A DNA stretch of 37,467 nucleotides, taken from the NCBI GenBank assembly GCA_021828835.1, contig JAJZCY010000010.1, forward strand, positions 1 through 37,467. The letters are read 5' to 3'. This document shows, piece after piece, positions 8,355 through 17,187 of this stretch. The DNA is from Acidobacteriota bacterium (GTDB lineage Bacteria > Acidobacteriota > Terriglobia > Terriglobales > Acidobacteriaceae). Position 1 is the first letter of the stretch. Each line of letters opens with the position of its first letter. Under the pieces are notes generated by a model. It was not told where the DNA came from, did no database searches, and saw only the letters and a program-made list of their open reading frames with translations. Made by a program: the position numbers and the translations under genes.

Positions 8355-9263
8355 ATGGATCTGGTGCAGATCGAACCGGCACGGCGCGTACCCGCCCCCA
8401 AGCCGGAGTGGCTGAAGGCGCGCGCCCCGGTGGGCGAGAACTACCACGACCTGAAGCGGCTGGCGCGCTCGCTGGGCCTGCACACGGTGTGCGAAAGCGC
8501 GCAATGCCCGAACATCGGCGAGTGCTGGCATCACAAGACCGCGACCTTCATGATGCTCGGCAACCTGTGCACGCGCCGCTGCGGCTTTTGCGCAGTGCCC
8601 AAGGGACGGCCCGAACCCATCGACTACGATGAGCCGCGCAAGGTCGCCGAGGCAGTCTCCAAGCTAGGGCTGCTCCACGCAGTGGTCACCAGCGTGAACC
8701 GCGACGACGATCTTCTGGGTGGCGCGCGCATCTTCGCCATGGTGATCGAGGAGATTCGGCGGCAGGCGCCGGGATGCCGCGTGGAAGTGCTAATTCCCGA
8801 CTTTCAGGGCGATCGCGAGGCGATCCGGATTGTGGTCGAGGCCAGGCCGGAGATTCTGAACCACAATATCGAAAGCGTGCCGCGGCTCTACCGCGTGGTG
8901 CGATCCGGAGCGCGCTATGAGCGGACGCTGGAGCTGTTGCGCTACGCCAAGGAGCTGAATCCGGCAGGCGTCACAAAATCCGGCGTGATGGTGGGCTTAG
9001 GCGAAGAGACGCCGGAGCTGCTCGAGGTCTTCCGCGATCTCGCCGCGGTGGGCTGCGACATCCTGACCGTAGGCCAGTATCTGCGCCCCTCCCGCGACCA
9101 TCTGCCCATGAAGCGGCTGTACACTCCACGCGAATTTGCCGAGCTCAAGGCCGAAGCTCTCAAGATGGGCTTTCGCCACGTGGAGTCAGGCCCGCTGGTG
9201 CGCTCCAGCTACCACGCACACGAGCAGTCGCAGGCCGCGGCGCTCCCCTCTTCGTCCTGTTAA
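8355..9263 (+). CDS. lipA: Lipoyl synthase
   Basis: A 302-residue radical-SAM enzyme that inserts two sulfur atoms into octanoyl groups on lipoyl domains. C46-x4-C51-x5-C57 binds the auxiliary [4Fe-4S] cluster. C72-x3-C76-x2-C79 binds the SAM cluster. HNIESVPRLYRVVR, TKSGVMVGLGE and the C-terminal RSSYHA serine-containing motif are all diagnostic. Start is ATG at 8355; a GTG lies directly before it in frame at 8352. lipB is not in the window. It is a housekeeping gene of normal length, and the nearest neighbours do not suggest a shared pathway. Confidence 0.97.
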   Translation: MDLVQIEPARRVPAPKPEWLKARAPVGENYHDLKRLARSLGLHTVCESAQCPNIGECWHHKTATFMMLGNLCTRRCGFCAVPKGRPEPIDYDEPRKVAEAVSKLGLLHAVVTSVNRDDDLLGGARIFAMVIEEIRRQAPGCRVEVLIPDFQGDREAIRIVVEARPEILNHNIESVPRLYRVVRSGARYERTLELLRYAKELNPAGVTKSGVMVGLGEETPELLEVFRDLAAVGCDILTVGQYLRPSRDHLPMKRLYTPREFAELKAEALKMGFRHVESGPLVRSSYHAHEQSQAAALPSSSC

Positions 9264-9344
9264 GCCCGCGTGCGGTTCATTCCCGGGAACGGGCCTGAAA
9301 CATTTCCAATCTGAAGCGCAGCGGAACACTGGTTCCTGGAGGAG

Positions 9345-10370
9345 ATGACCGGGTTGATTTCGTTGCTGGCGTCAGAACGACGCAAACTCGCACTCGCCGA
9401 GCTCCTCGCGATCTCGTTCATGGGCTTCATCGCCCTTCTGGCCAGAACCACCGGCGTCAGTCTCTTTCTTTTTCCCGAACTGGCAGCTCTTGCGCACGAC
9501 GTACTTGCGCGTCCGCGAGGGAAATGGGCCAGTCAGCCTCTTCGCTTGATCGCCACTCCGGTGCTGACGGCGACGGCCGGTCTGTTCGTCACCCGGCACC
9601 TGCCCTACGGCGCGCTCTCCCTTCTTCTGATTGTTATCGTCAGCCTGGCAGTGATCCGCTTGCTGCGCTCAGCCATCGGCCCGGCCATCTCCGCCGGGCT
9701 GCTGCCGCTGGTTGTCGGGGAACGCCACTGGCTCTATCCAGCCGCCATCGCAGGCGGCCTGGTCTCTCTCTCAGTCATCCTCTGGCTCTGGAAAAGATGG
9801 GTTCCACACGCAGCGGAAGCGGAGAACAGCGCCGAAGAGTGGTTGATCGATGACACCCTCGAAACCCCTGCCCACGATCGCTTCTGGCTCTTGCACCTGC
9901 TGGGTCTGGTTGCCGTTCTTGGCGTGGCCGGCCAGCTGACGGGACTGCGGTTCCTCCTCTTCCCGCCTCTGGTTGTGATGGCCTATGAGCTCTTTGGCCA
10001 TCCTGAACTGCCCGGTTGGATCGAGCGCCCCGCCTTTTTCCCTCTGGTGTGCTTTCTGACGGCTCTGACCGGCCTGCTCGATCTGCACGCGCTGGGGAAC
10101 ACGATGCTGAGCGTGGTTCTCACCGTGGCTGCCTCCATCGTCCTGCTGCGTCTCTTCCGCATGCACATGCCGCCTGCGCTCGCGGTCGGACTGCTGCCCT
10201 TTGTCAGCCCCTCGCCCACCTTCTGGTATCCCATCTCCGTTGCCATCGGCACGATGGTTCTGAGCGTCTGGTTTGCCCTGCGTTGCCGCGGCAACGGTCC
10301 TTCTCGCCCAGCGCTTCTCCGTGCAATCGGCGCTCGACCGGCTTCGTCCTTGAGAATCCGCGCCTTGTAG
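9345..10370 (+). CDS. HPP-family-like membrane protein with internal duplication
   Basis: A 341-residue polytopic protein of two similar halves. The first half (about 40-165) has LFLFPELAALAHDVLARP, then AIGPAISAGLLPL and HWLYPAAIAGGLVSLSVILWLWKRW. The second (about 205-320) repeats the order with FLLFPPLVVMAYELFGHPELP, MPPALAVGLLPFV and FWYPISVAIGTMVLSVWFAL. The PxxxxGLLP elements resemble the HPP motif of small 4-helix HPP proteins, some of which are plastid or cyanobacterial nitrite transporters. This protein would hold two such bundles fused. The acidic linker (AEAENSAEEWLIDD) lies between them. GGAGG directly precedes the ATG at very short spacing. Convergent with the peptidase. Confidence 0.75.
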   Translation: MTGLISLLASERRKLALAELLAISFMGFIALLARTTGVSLFLFPELAALAHDVLARPRGKWASQPLRLIATPVLTATAGLFVTRHLPYGALSLLLIVIVSLAVIRLLRSAIGPAISAGLLPLVVGERHWLYPAAIAGGLVSLSVILWLWKRWVPHAAEAENSAEEWLIDDTLETPAHDRFWLLHLLGLVAVLGVAGQLTGLRFLLFPPLVVMAYELFGHPELPGWIERPAFFPLVCFLTALTGLLDLHALGNTMLSVVLTVAASIVLLRLFRMHMPPALAVGLLPFVSPSPTFWYPISVAIGTMVLSVWFALRCRGNGPSRPALLRAIGARPASSLRIRAL

Positions 10371-10405
10371 CTGCCCGGCCTGCAGATGGCTGGAAAGATG
10401 CAGCC

Positions 10406-11902
10406 TCACTTCCGGCTTGGGACCGGCGCCACTGCCTGACTGCAGATGCCCTTCGTGGTGCACGCCCTCACGCCGAAGAAGACATTGTCCTTGGAGATCG
10501 GAAGACGCACGCTGTCAGGCGTGCCGCCCGGAAAGCGCGCGGCATCCACGCCATACTGCCAGTCGTTGATGCGGGTCTCGCGCCACACGATCTGATACTT
10601 CACAGGCTGGGCCCAGTTCTGCGGAGGGTCCCACCTGAGGACGGTATCGTTGTCCAGCTCCGACGTGATCACCCGGACTTTTCGCGGCACTCCCGGCGCG
10701 CTGGCCAGCGTCGCCAGGGTTGCAATATTGAGCCGCGCCACCCGGGCAATGTAATGGAAGTCGACGTATTTGATCAGATCGCCGTACTGCTTGCCATCCT
10801 GCACGCGCACATCCTGGTGCTGGTGGTCGAAGTTCTCGCGCCAATCCGTCAGCCGCACCGCGGCAAATCCCTCCTGGTTGAAGGAATAATGGTCGCCGCC
10901 GCGCAGAAAGCGGTCGAGCCGCAGCTCCATCACCGGGTCCAAGCTGCCGGGCAGATAGGTGCGTCCCACGGCCATCACCTCGCGGGCAAGCTGCCGCGAA
11001 GGCGAGTCGCTATCCGCGCCCGTTATCAGCTCGCGGCGGATCTGCTGGAGCGGCGCTGAGGGATCGATGCCCTGCGAAAACACGCGCACCCGGCGTTTCG
11101 ACTGAAGCCTGTCGCCATGTGTGGTGTCGCCGCCCACAATGTCATTGTTGAGCACCGCCTCCAGGTCCCAGCCCTCTTTGCGGGCCCGCTCGGCGAGAGC
11201 GTGCGATCCGTACAGGCCCTGCTCTTCTCCCGCCACCGCGACGAAGACGATGGTTCCCGGAAACTTATATCGGCTCAGCACACGCGCCGCTTCCAGCGAA
11301 ACCGCGGTGCCGCTGGCGTCATCGTTGGCCCCGGGAGCCAGACCGGCGGTGTTCATCACGTCGGTTTCGCGGGAGTCGTAGTGGCCGGTGACCAGCACGA
11401 TCCGCTTTGCCGCGACTGGGTCGGTCCCCTTCAGAATGGCCACCACGTCGCGCAATGGAGTCGGCTGCACAATGCGCGGACTTCCGCCGCCGAAGCCGGC
11501 CTTCTCCGGCTGCACCACGGAGTCGTCGAAGGAGACCTCCAGACAGCCGCCGCACGCTTTGCTGTCGCCGTCGAACTGAGCTTTGATCCAGTCGGCTGCG
11601 GCCAGCACGCCGGTTCCCGGGGCAAGATTCTTCTCAGCCGAGCCGACCGTATTGCGATTGCGGAATGCTACCAGCCGCTCAATGTCCTGGCGGATACGCT
11701 GCGGCGAGACCTGCTTCAGCGCCGCCGCAATCTGCGGATCGACCGGTCCAGGCTGCAACGGAGCACCGACGGCTTGAAAGTCGAGCCGCGGTGCGACGGT
11801 GCCGCGAGAGGCCTGCTGTGCCGGCGCGGCACTGGCCAGAATCAGGGAAGCAAGGGTGAAAAGCAGGACAGCGGGGAACCTTCGCATCAACCCTGCGATC
11901 AT
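10406..11902 (-). CDS. Exported M28-family metallopeptidase with C-terminal fibronectin-III-like domain
   Basis: A 498-residue protein with a signal peptide (MRRFPAVLLFTLASLILASAAPAQQ, about 6-30). The peptidase domain shows the di-zinc M28 ligand order: H174 in VTGHYDSRETD, D194 in PGANDDASGTA, E226/E227 (base and ligand) in AGEEQGLYGS, D254 in NNDIVGGD, and a late His in GGDHYSFNQEGF. These enzymes are aminopeptidases or carboxypeptidases acting outside the cytoplasm. The final ~90 residues (RVITSELDNDTVLRWDPP onward) look like a fibronectin-III-type domain. Start at 11902 is preceded by CAGGAGA; an upstream in-frame start lacks a signal-like N-terminus. Diverges from frr. Confidence 0.92.
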   Translation of the reverse strand: MIAGLMRRFPAVLLFTLASLILASAAPAQQASRGTVAPRLDFQAVGAPLQPGPVDPQIAAALKQVSPQRIRQDIERLVAFRNRNTVGSAEKNLAPGTGVLAAADWIKAQFDGDSKACGGCLEVSFDDSVVQPEKAGFGGGSPRIVQPTPLRDVVAILKGTDPVAAKRIVLVTGHYDSRETDVMNTAGLAPGANDDASGTAVSLEAARVLSRYKFPGTIVFVAVAGEEQGLYGSHALAERARKEGWDLEAVLNNDIVGGDTTHGDRLQSKRRVRVFSQGIDPSAPLQQIRRELITGADSDSPSRQLAREVMAVGRTYLPGSLDPVMELRLDRFLRGGDHYSFNQEGFAAVRLTDWRENFDHQHQDVRVQDGKQYGDLIKYVDFHYIARVARLNIATLATLASAPGVPRKVRVITSELDNDTVLRWDPPQNWAQPVKYQIVWRETRINDWQYGVDAARFPGGTPDSVRLPISKDNVFFGVRACTTKGICSQAVAPVPSRK

Positions 11903-12032
11903 CGGGGCACTCTCCTGAAACAACGGCTTGGCGAAGCAGCGTGAAGCGGCCAAAGAACGGAATGCAATGCGCCCCACCGGAGTTTTTTGTAGAATAACCC
12001 TTGCGCATCAGGAACCAGCAAGGAGTTTTGCA

Positions 12033-12620
12033 ATGTCAGCTTCGACGATGGCCGGAATTCCGGCGCTCAAGGAACTCAGTGCCGACCTCAAGCGGCGCAT
12101 GGATCAGTCGGTAAGCGATTTTCAGGCTACGCTGGCTTCCACACGGACGGGCCGGGCCAGCGCGCACATGCTGGACCAGGTGAAGGTGGACTACTACGGC
12201 ACGCCGACGCCGATCACCCAACTGGCGCAGGTCTCCACACCCGAGCCGCAGCTCATTGTGATTGCTCCCTGGGACCCGACCGTGGCTAAGGAGATCGAGA
12301 AGGCGATTCAGACCTCGGATCTCGGCTTCAATCCGCAGTCGGACGGCAAGGTGATCCGCGTCCCGGTTCCGCCCATGACCGAGGAGCGCCGCCGCGACGT
12401 CTGCAAGCACCTGAACAAAGCTCTCGAGGAGCACCGCACGGCCATCCGCAACGTGCGCCGCGACGGCAATGAGGCGGTCAAGAAGCTGGCCAAGGACAAG
12501 AAGATCAGCGAGGACGACGAGAAGCGGGCCATGGAAGAGGTGCAGAAGATGACCGACGCCGAAATCCGCAAGATGGAAGAGATGGGGCAGAAGAAGGAAG
12601 CCGAAGTGATGCAGGTGTGA
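12033..12620 (+). CDS. frr: Ribosome recycling factor
   Basis: A 195-residue cytoplasmic protein that splits post-termination ribosomes together with EF-G. It has the long helical domain I (LKRRMDQSVSDFQATLASTRTGRASAHMLD at the start, and VRRDGNEAVKKLAKDKKISEDDEKRAMEEVQKMTD near the end) and the hinge-flanked domain II (VDYYGTPTPITQLAQVSTPEPQ). AAGGAG lies 7 bases before ATG 12033, deciding that start over an in-frame upstream ATG. It is about 10 residues longer than the usual 185. pyrH and tsf are not adjacent. Confidence 0.97.
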   Translation: MSASTMAGIPALKELSADLKRRMDQSVSDFQATLASTRTGRASAHMLDQVKVDYYGTPTPITQLAQVSTPEPQLIVIAPWDPTVAKEIEKAIQTSDLGFNPQSDGKVIRVPVPPMTEERRRDVCKHLNKALEEHRTAIRNVRRDGNEAVKKLAKDKKISEDDEKRAMEEVQKMTDAEIRKMEEMGQKKEAEVMQV

Positions 12621-12782
12621 GGGGCAGCAGGGCCCGGAGCCTACCGCGGGTTGCGGGCCTAGTGAGCAACACCCGGCAAAGCACCGGTGCCCAGGCGCGA
12701 CTCTGGCCGCTCCAGAAGGTAAAGACTGAACGGAAGGCGCGGTGCAGGAGATCTCCATACACCGGCGTCTGCACGCAGTTCC

Positions 12783-14690
12783 TCAATGGGTGCAGGAGCG
12801 CTCTGTTAGGCCATCGGATGTGCTTTCTTTCGCGCGGTCATGGACAGCATTCGATTCCTTGGCAACGTTCAAGACGACGAGATCCCAGTATTTGAGCGAA
12901 GCCAGGTTGACTTCGATGTATCGCTTGCCCGCGGTGCATCCGTAGGTGTAGGCGAGTGCGTGAAACCGTCCGCCATCTACGTCGGGCGAGGCCCAGCCTG
13001 CGGAGAGAATCTTCTGCGGCCAATCGATGCGGACGCGAACCTGGTGCAGGAGTGGTGCGTCCGGGCGATCCACATTGACATCTCGCCAATGATCGCTGTT
13101 GGAGCCCAGCAAGTTGATCAGATGAACCATAATGCGATCATTCTTTCGACGGCTGATGGTCCAGACGGTATTCGGTGTGCCGTTCGAACTGGACGCATGG
13201 CCTGGTAGTTCCACTGAAAGCGGGAGTGGGTGCAGGTTGTCGCGAAGGATATTTTCGTAGGCAGTGAGAAAGTCATAGTAATGCCGCAAAGCGACGTGCA
13301 GAGCGGGAGACACCTGCAGCTTCGCGTCATTGGGGAAGTAGTCGCTGGAGAGCATGCGCGTGCCATCGCCCAATTCGATATGTCCCGCGCCGGCAGCAAA
13401 AATCGTGGCGTCGGCAAGCAGGACGCTGGGCATGTTGAACTCGGTAGCGGCCGGTGCAGCGGCCGACTTTCCGTCGCGGCGATGCAGATAGGCTGCAAAG
13501 ATCAGGCCGGCATTGGGATTGGCCTGGTGCACCTGATCGGCAGCGGTAAGAATGCTGTCATAGGTTTCGTTCTGATCCCACAACTCCGAATAGACAAAAT
13601 CAGCATTGGAGCGAGCGATCTGTTCCTGGCCGAGCGTGCTTACGGTGTTCAGGAGCACACGCTTGTGAAGCGTCTCGCTGGCGCGGTTTACAAAGGAGCG
13701 AAAGCCCGAGATGAAGTCCAAGTAGCTACCGTCGTAGGCGTAAGCGCCGTGTCCACCGTAGGTGTCGATATGCCAGCCGTCGAACGGATAAACCTGAAAG
13801 AGCTGTGCCATCCGGCCGAATAGATAGTTTTGCCAGGCCATGCAGTCCAGATTCATGATGATGAGTCGGTGGGTTTGCCAGCTTCCATTGGTGGGCAGAT
13901 TCAGCGAGTTGGCGGTCTTCAGGGTTCTGGGGCCGCTCCCCGTATTCCACGTGGCCCACTGCAACCGGACGCCGGAACCGTCGGCGAATGCACTGGAGTA
14001 GGCGCTATACGCGCTGTCGTACGCCATGGCCATCATGTGGTGCTGGTGAGCGGCGGCAAGATAGCCGTCCAGCACGCTACGGTCGATCTCGCGGCCGGCG
14101 ATGTCGAGCCAGTGAGAATCGGGATGGGCGACCGTTCCAGCCAGCGGCTGCTCGTGCCGGTCCTGGAAGTCGTAGAACTGCAAGCCATCGATATGAAATT
14201 CGTTCAGTTCACTGATCCAGGCCTTGGGATCTGCTCCTTCGGCACGGCTGTAATGGGCGAGATAGCCGTAGCGGGGAAAGCGATTCCACTCCGAGGAGAC
14301 ATCAACCGCGGTTTCGGACCGGGCCAGTTCCCGTCCGGTGCCATCGAGGAATTGCACGTCCACGAAGTAGCCCGTAAAGTCGCGATGGGGCGGTTGCCAG
14401 CGGATGTTGACCGTGCGCGTTGCGGATCCAGAAAGATGAACCGGCTCAGAAATGGGGGATCCCACCGGTTCCCCGACATGGAAGAAGGAGACCCTGAGCA
14501 GCCCGGTCTGCGGAATGGATTCGCCACCAGGGTTGATCGCGATGTGAATCGAGACAGGCTCACCGGGAGCGTAGCGGGCCAGATCGGTGGAGACGTCCTG
14601 GATGCGAATGGAACTGGCGGGAGCCGCGGATGCGAGGCCGCGAAGAAAAGGAAAAAAGAGGAAGAGGATGAGGCCGCGCCAGATCTTCAT
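12783..14690 (-). CDS. Secreted glycoside hydrolase family 66-like enzyme (dextranase / cycloisomaltooligosaccharide glucanotransferase type)
   Basis: A 635-residue protein with a signal peptide (WRGLILFLFFPFLRGLASAAP, about 4-24), an N-terminal immunoglobulin-like beta domain (about 28-130), a (beta/alpha)8 barrel from FPRYGYLAHYS (138), and a C-terminal beta domain. The probable nucleophile is D309 in GWHIDTYGG and the probable acid/base is E369 in YSELWDQNETY, matching the GH66 pattern. GH66 enzymes cut alpha-1,6-glucans by retaining chemistry, either hydrolysing dextran or forming cyclic isomaltooligosaccharides. The CI transglucosylase subgroup usually carries a CBM35 insert, which is not evident here, so dextranase is favoured. 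It is followed upstream by the regulator gene on the same strand, 76 bases apart. Confidence 0.85.
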   Translation of the reverse strand: MKIWRGLILFLFFPFLRGLASAAPASSIRIQDVSTDLARYAPGEPVSIHIAINPGGESIPQTGLLRVSFFHVGEPVGSPISEPVHLSGSATRTVNIRWQPPHRDFTGYFVDVQFLDGTGRELARSETAVDVSSEWNRFPRYGYLAHYSRAEGADPKAWISELNEFHIDGLQFYDFQDRHEQPLAGTVAHPDSHWLDIAGREIDRSVLDGYLAAAHQHHMMAMAYDSAYSAYSSAFADGSGVRLQWATWNTGSGPRTLKTANSLNLPTNGSWQTHRLIIMNLDCMAWQNYLFGRMAQLFQVYPFDGWHIDTYGGHGAYAYDGSYLDFISGFRSFVNRASETLHKRVLLNTVSTLGQEQIARSNADFVYSELWDQNETYDSILTAADQVHQANPNAGLIFAAYLHRRDGKSAAAPAATEFNMPSVLLADATIFAAGAGHIELGDGTRMLSSDYFPNDAKLQVSPALHVALRHYYDFLTAYENILRDNLHPLPLSVELPGHASSSNGTPNTVWTISRRKNDRIMVHLINLLGSNSDHWRDVNVDRPDAPLLHQVRVRIDWPQKILSAGWASPDVDGGRFHALAYTYGCTAGKRYIEVNLASLKYWDLVVLNVAKESNAVHDRAKESTSDGLTERSCTH

Positions 14691-14766
14691 GGCCTCAGCT
14701 TAGCTACAGGACTCCGAGGAAAGAATGGGGCATGTCTGAGGTTTTCCTGAGATTGCCGGAATCGCT

Positions 14767-16968
14767 CTACGGCTGGCTCTCAATCAGGGTAATGTTACTG
14801 CTCGCCTCGGCGGTGGTCGCATAGACGAGCCATCGGCCATCGGGTGAAGCACTCAAACCCGCCAGGGGGGTGGGCATGGCGACCAGTTTGTGCACGAGGA
14901 CCGACCGGTCCAGAGCGGAGAATGAAGTAAACCGGATCTCACCAGGGCGGTTGGTGGTGTCGAGGTAGAAGATGCCATCGCGGGTGAGCGCCCAGTACCC
15001 CTGAAAGCCATTCGCAGGGCTATGGAGAACCTGCTGCTCGGCGCCTCCCGCGATCGGGACCCGCCATAGTCCGGCCTGAGCGTTCTTGGTGTAGTAGAGC
15101 CACTTTCCGTCGGGTGAAGGCAAGGCGATCATGCCGCCTTGCGAGGTCACCTGATGCGGAGTGCCCCCATCGGCCGGTTGGGCCCAGATTTGCCAGCTTC
15201 CGCTGCGCGTAGAGCCGAAGTAGATCCACTTCCCGTCGGGCGACCAACTGGGAACAATATCGTTCGATTGGCCCGAGGTCAGCGCCCGGGACGTGCCGCC
15301 GTCAGGGGACACTATATAGATGTGCGGCCGGCCCTCGGGCCGGGAATCGAAGGCGATCTCCTTTCCGTCGGGAGACCAACGCGGGCTGCCGGTCAATGCG
15401 CCGCCAGAGGAGGTCAGTTGCACCGGGTCGGATCCGTCCGCGTTGCATATCCAGATCTCCTGGGTTCCCGAGCGCCAGGATTGGAAGGCGATCCGGGCAC
15501 CATCCGGAGAATATTGGGGGGCCGAATCCTGTTCGTTGGAGCTGAGAATCTGCCCGGCCTCATCTTTCGCCCGGAAAGTTTTCAGATCCAGGCGAACAAT
15601 ATCCCATTTGCCGGTTCCGTGCGTGTAAGCAAGCAGGTTTCCACGCCGGGAGATGGCAGGACTGTAGGCGTTGTCGCCGCCCACCGGAAGTGGCGTCACA
15701 CCTCCTCCCGCGGCGGGGACCTGCCAAAGCGAGAAGCTGCCGTTGCGATTGGAGGAGAACACAACATTGTGGCTGTCAGCCGTCCATGCCAGGCCCACAA
15801 TCAGCCGCCCGTCATTGGTCAGCCTCTTCGGCTCCCCGCCAGCAGCGTTCATCACATAAAGATCCCGCACCGCGCTCTCCGGTCCGCGAACAAAAGCAAT
15901 CTTTCGGCCGTCGGGCGAGAGAACAGGGGTCCAATCGCCATCCCAGGAGGCTGGCGGAGCGGTCAGACGCTGGACTTCCAGAGTATCCAGCGCGATGGAG
16001 AACAACGTCGATGGCTCCTGCTGGGATATTCGATCGGGATAGATAAGACGCTTCCCGTCGGCCGACCAGGTCACTCCAGCGTAGTCCCAGGAGGTTGGAT
16101 CGGACAGGATATGAACCCGGCGCTCCGGACCGCCGATGGCGGGAACAATATAGAGAGCGTTCTGCTGGCTCGATCGGCGAATGAAAGCGACAAATCGCCC
16201 GTCCGGGGACCAGGCGGGATCCACGTCGTCGGCCCCATCCGAGGTGAGGCGCAGCGGCGTCGCGGTGCCCAGAATTTTCACATAGATTCTTTTGTTGCCG
16301 CCGTTTTCACCGTTCCAGACAAAAGCGATCTGGTTGCCATCCGGAGAAAAAGCGGCCTGCCCCTCGGAGCCGGGATAGCTGGTAAAAGGGACCGTCCGGT
16401 AGTGGGCAAACCGGTTGTTGTCGGAAGCACTTGGCCAAAAGTGCCAGATCGTCAGTGCAGCCGCGCAGGCCAGCACGCCTGCGCCAGCGACAAGCCAGCC
16501 AAGCCGGCGCTTCCGATGCGCGGCCTGCGGGAGGCTGAATTCAATCGGGCTTGAGGAACTGGAGAGGACCGGAGGTGGGGCGATCACCTCAATTTCAGGG
16601 GCGCCGACGTGTTCCCCCGGGATTGGCTCCTGCGCTGTTTCCACGGTCGCCACTTCGAATTGAATGGGCGCGATCAGCCGGTAGCCGGTCTTGGGGATGG
16701 TCTGAATGATGCGCGGCGCGCGGGCGCTGTCACTGAAGACACGGCGGATCTCAGAGATGGCGCGGGTCAGGACGTCGTCCCCCACGAAGACTCCCGACCA
16801 TACGGTCTGGAGCAGGCGCTCCTTGGAAACCAGCTCGCCGGGATTGGAAGCCAGCAGGACCAGCACCTGCATCACCTTGGGCTCGAGGTGGAAAGTGAAT
16901 TGGCCTTTATGGATAAGATTGATCTGTGGCTGGACGTGCCACTCGCCAATGGAGAAATCGCCCTGCAA
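14767..16968 (-). CDS. CadC-like transmembrane regulator: winged-helix domain with PD40/TolB-like beta-propeller
   Basis: A 733-residue one-component regulator. Residues about 10-105 form an OmpR/PhoB-type winged-helix DNA-binding domain (LVSKERLLQTVWSGVFVGDDVLTRAISEIRRVF). After a linker comes a membrane helix (about 155-180, LGWLVAGAGVLACAAALTIWHFW). The outer part (about 195-733) is at least nine WD40-like PD40 repeats with the recurring SPDGxxIAF/WSPDGKxI motif, forming one or two propellers. The geometry suggests sensing outside the membrane and DNA binding inside. The TTG start at 16968 follows GCGGAG; a stop closes the frame nearby. Likely partners are the adjacent GH66 gene and the divergent receptor, an inference from position. 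Confidence 0.9.
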   Translation of the reverse strand: MQGDFSIGEWHVQPQINLIHKGQFTFHLEPKVMQVLVLLASNPGELVSKERLLQTVWSGVFVGDDVLTRAISEIRRVFSDSARAPRIIQTIPKTGYRLIAPIQFEVATVETAQEPIPGEHVGAPEIEVIAPPPVLSSSSSPIEFSLPQAAHRKRRLGWLVAGAGVLACAAALTIWHFWPSASDNNRFAHYRTVPFTSYPGSEGQAAFSPDGNQIAFVWNGENGGNKRIYVKILGTATPLRLTSDGADDVDPAWSPDGRFVAFIRRSSQQNALYIVPAIGGPERRVHILSDPTSWDYAGVTWSADGKRLIYPDRISQQEPSTLFSIALDTLEVQRLTAPPASWDGDWTPVLSPDGRKIAFVRGPESAVRDLYVMNAAGGEPKRLTNDGRLIVGLAWTADSHNVVFSSNRNGSFSLWQVPAAGGGVTPLPVGGDNAYSPAISRRGNLLAYTHGTGKWDIVRLDLKTFRAKDEAGQILSSNEQDSAPQYSPDGARIAFQSWRSGTQEIWICNADGSDPVQLTSSGGALTGSPRWSPDGKEIAFDSRPEGRPHIYIVSPDGGTSRALTSGQSNDIVPSWSPDGKWIYFGSTRSGSWQIWAQPADGGTPHQVTSQGGMIALPSPDGKWLYYTKNAQAGLWRVPIAGGAEQQVLHSPANGFQGYWALTRDGIFYLDTTNRPGEIRFTSFSALDRSVLVHKLVAMPTPLAGLSASPDGRWLVYATTAEASSNITLIESQP

Positions 16969-17187
16969 AATGGCTCCGCTGTGAAAGTTGGATTATAGCA
17001 AAGCACTGAATCGTTCCCTTCGCTACTTCTAACCTCCTCTGAATAGGAAAGTTGCAGGCTCGGAAGTTCTTCAGGAAAATCTCACCCTTCCTGCGGGACA
17101 ACTCCACTGCGGTCCAATAGTGTGCTCCCGAAAGCAATATTCGGCGTGGGAGCAGCCGCTGTGCTCCACGGACGAAACGGAGGCACA

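Noticed and set aside
6950-8401. 483-codon minus-strand open frame opposite the symporter
   Set aside because: Composition is Gln/His/Arg-rich and patternless; the symporter frame has proper membrane-helix periodicity.
15139-16554. 471-codon plus-strand open frame opposite the PD40 regulator
   Set aside because: It mirrors the SPDG-rich repeats of the real gene; no independent function evident.
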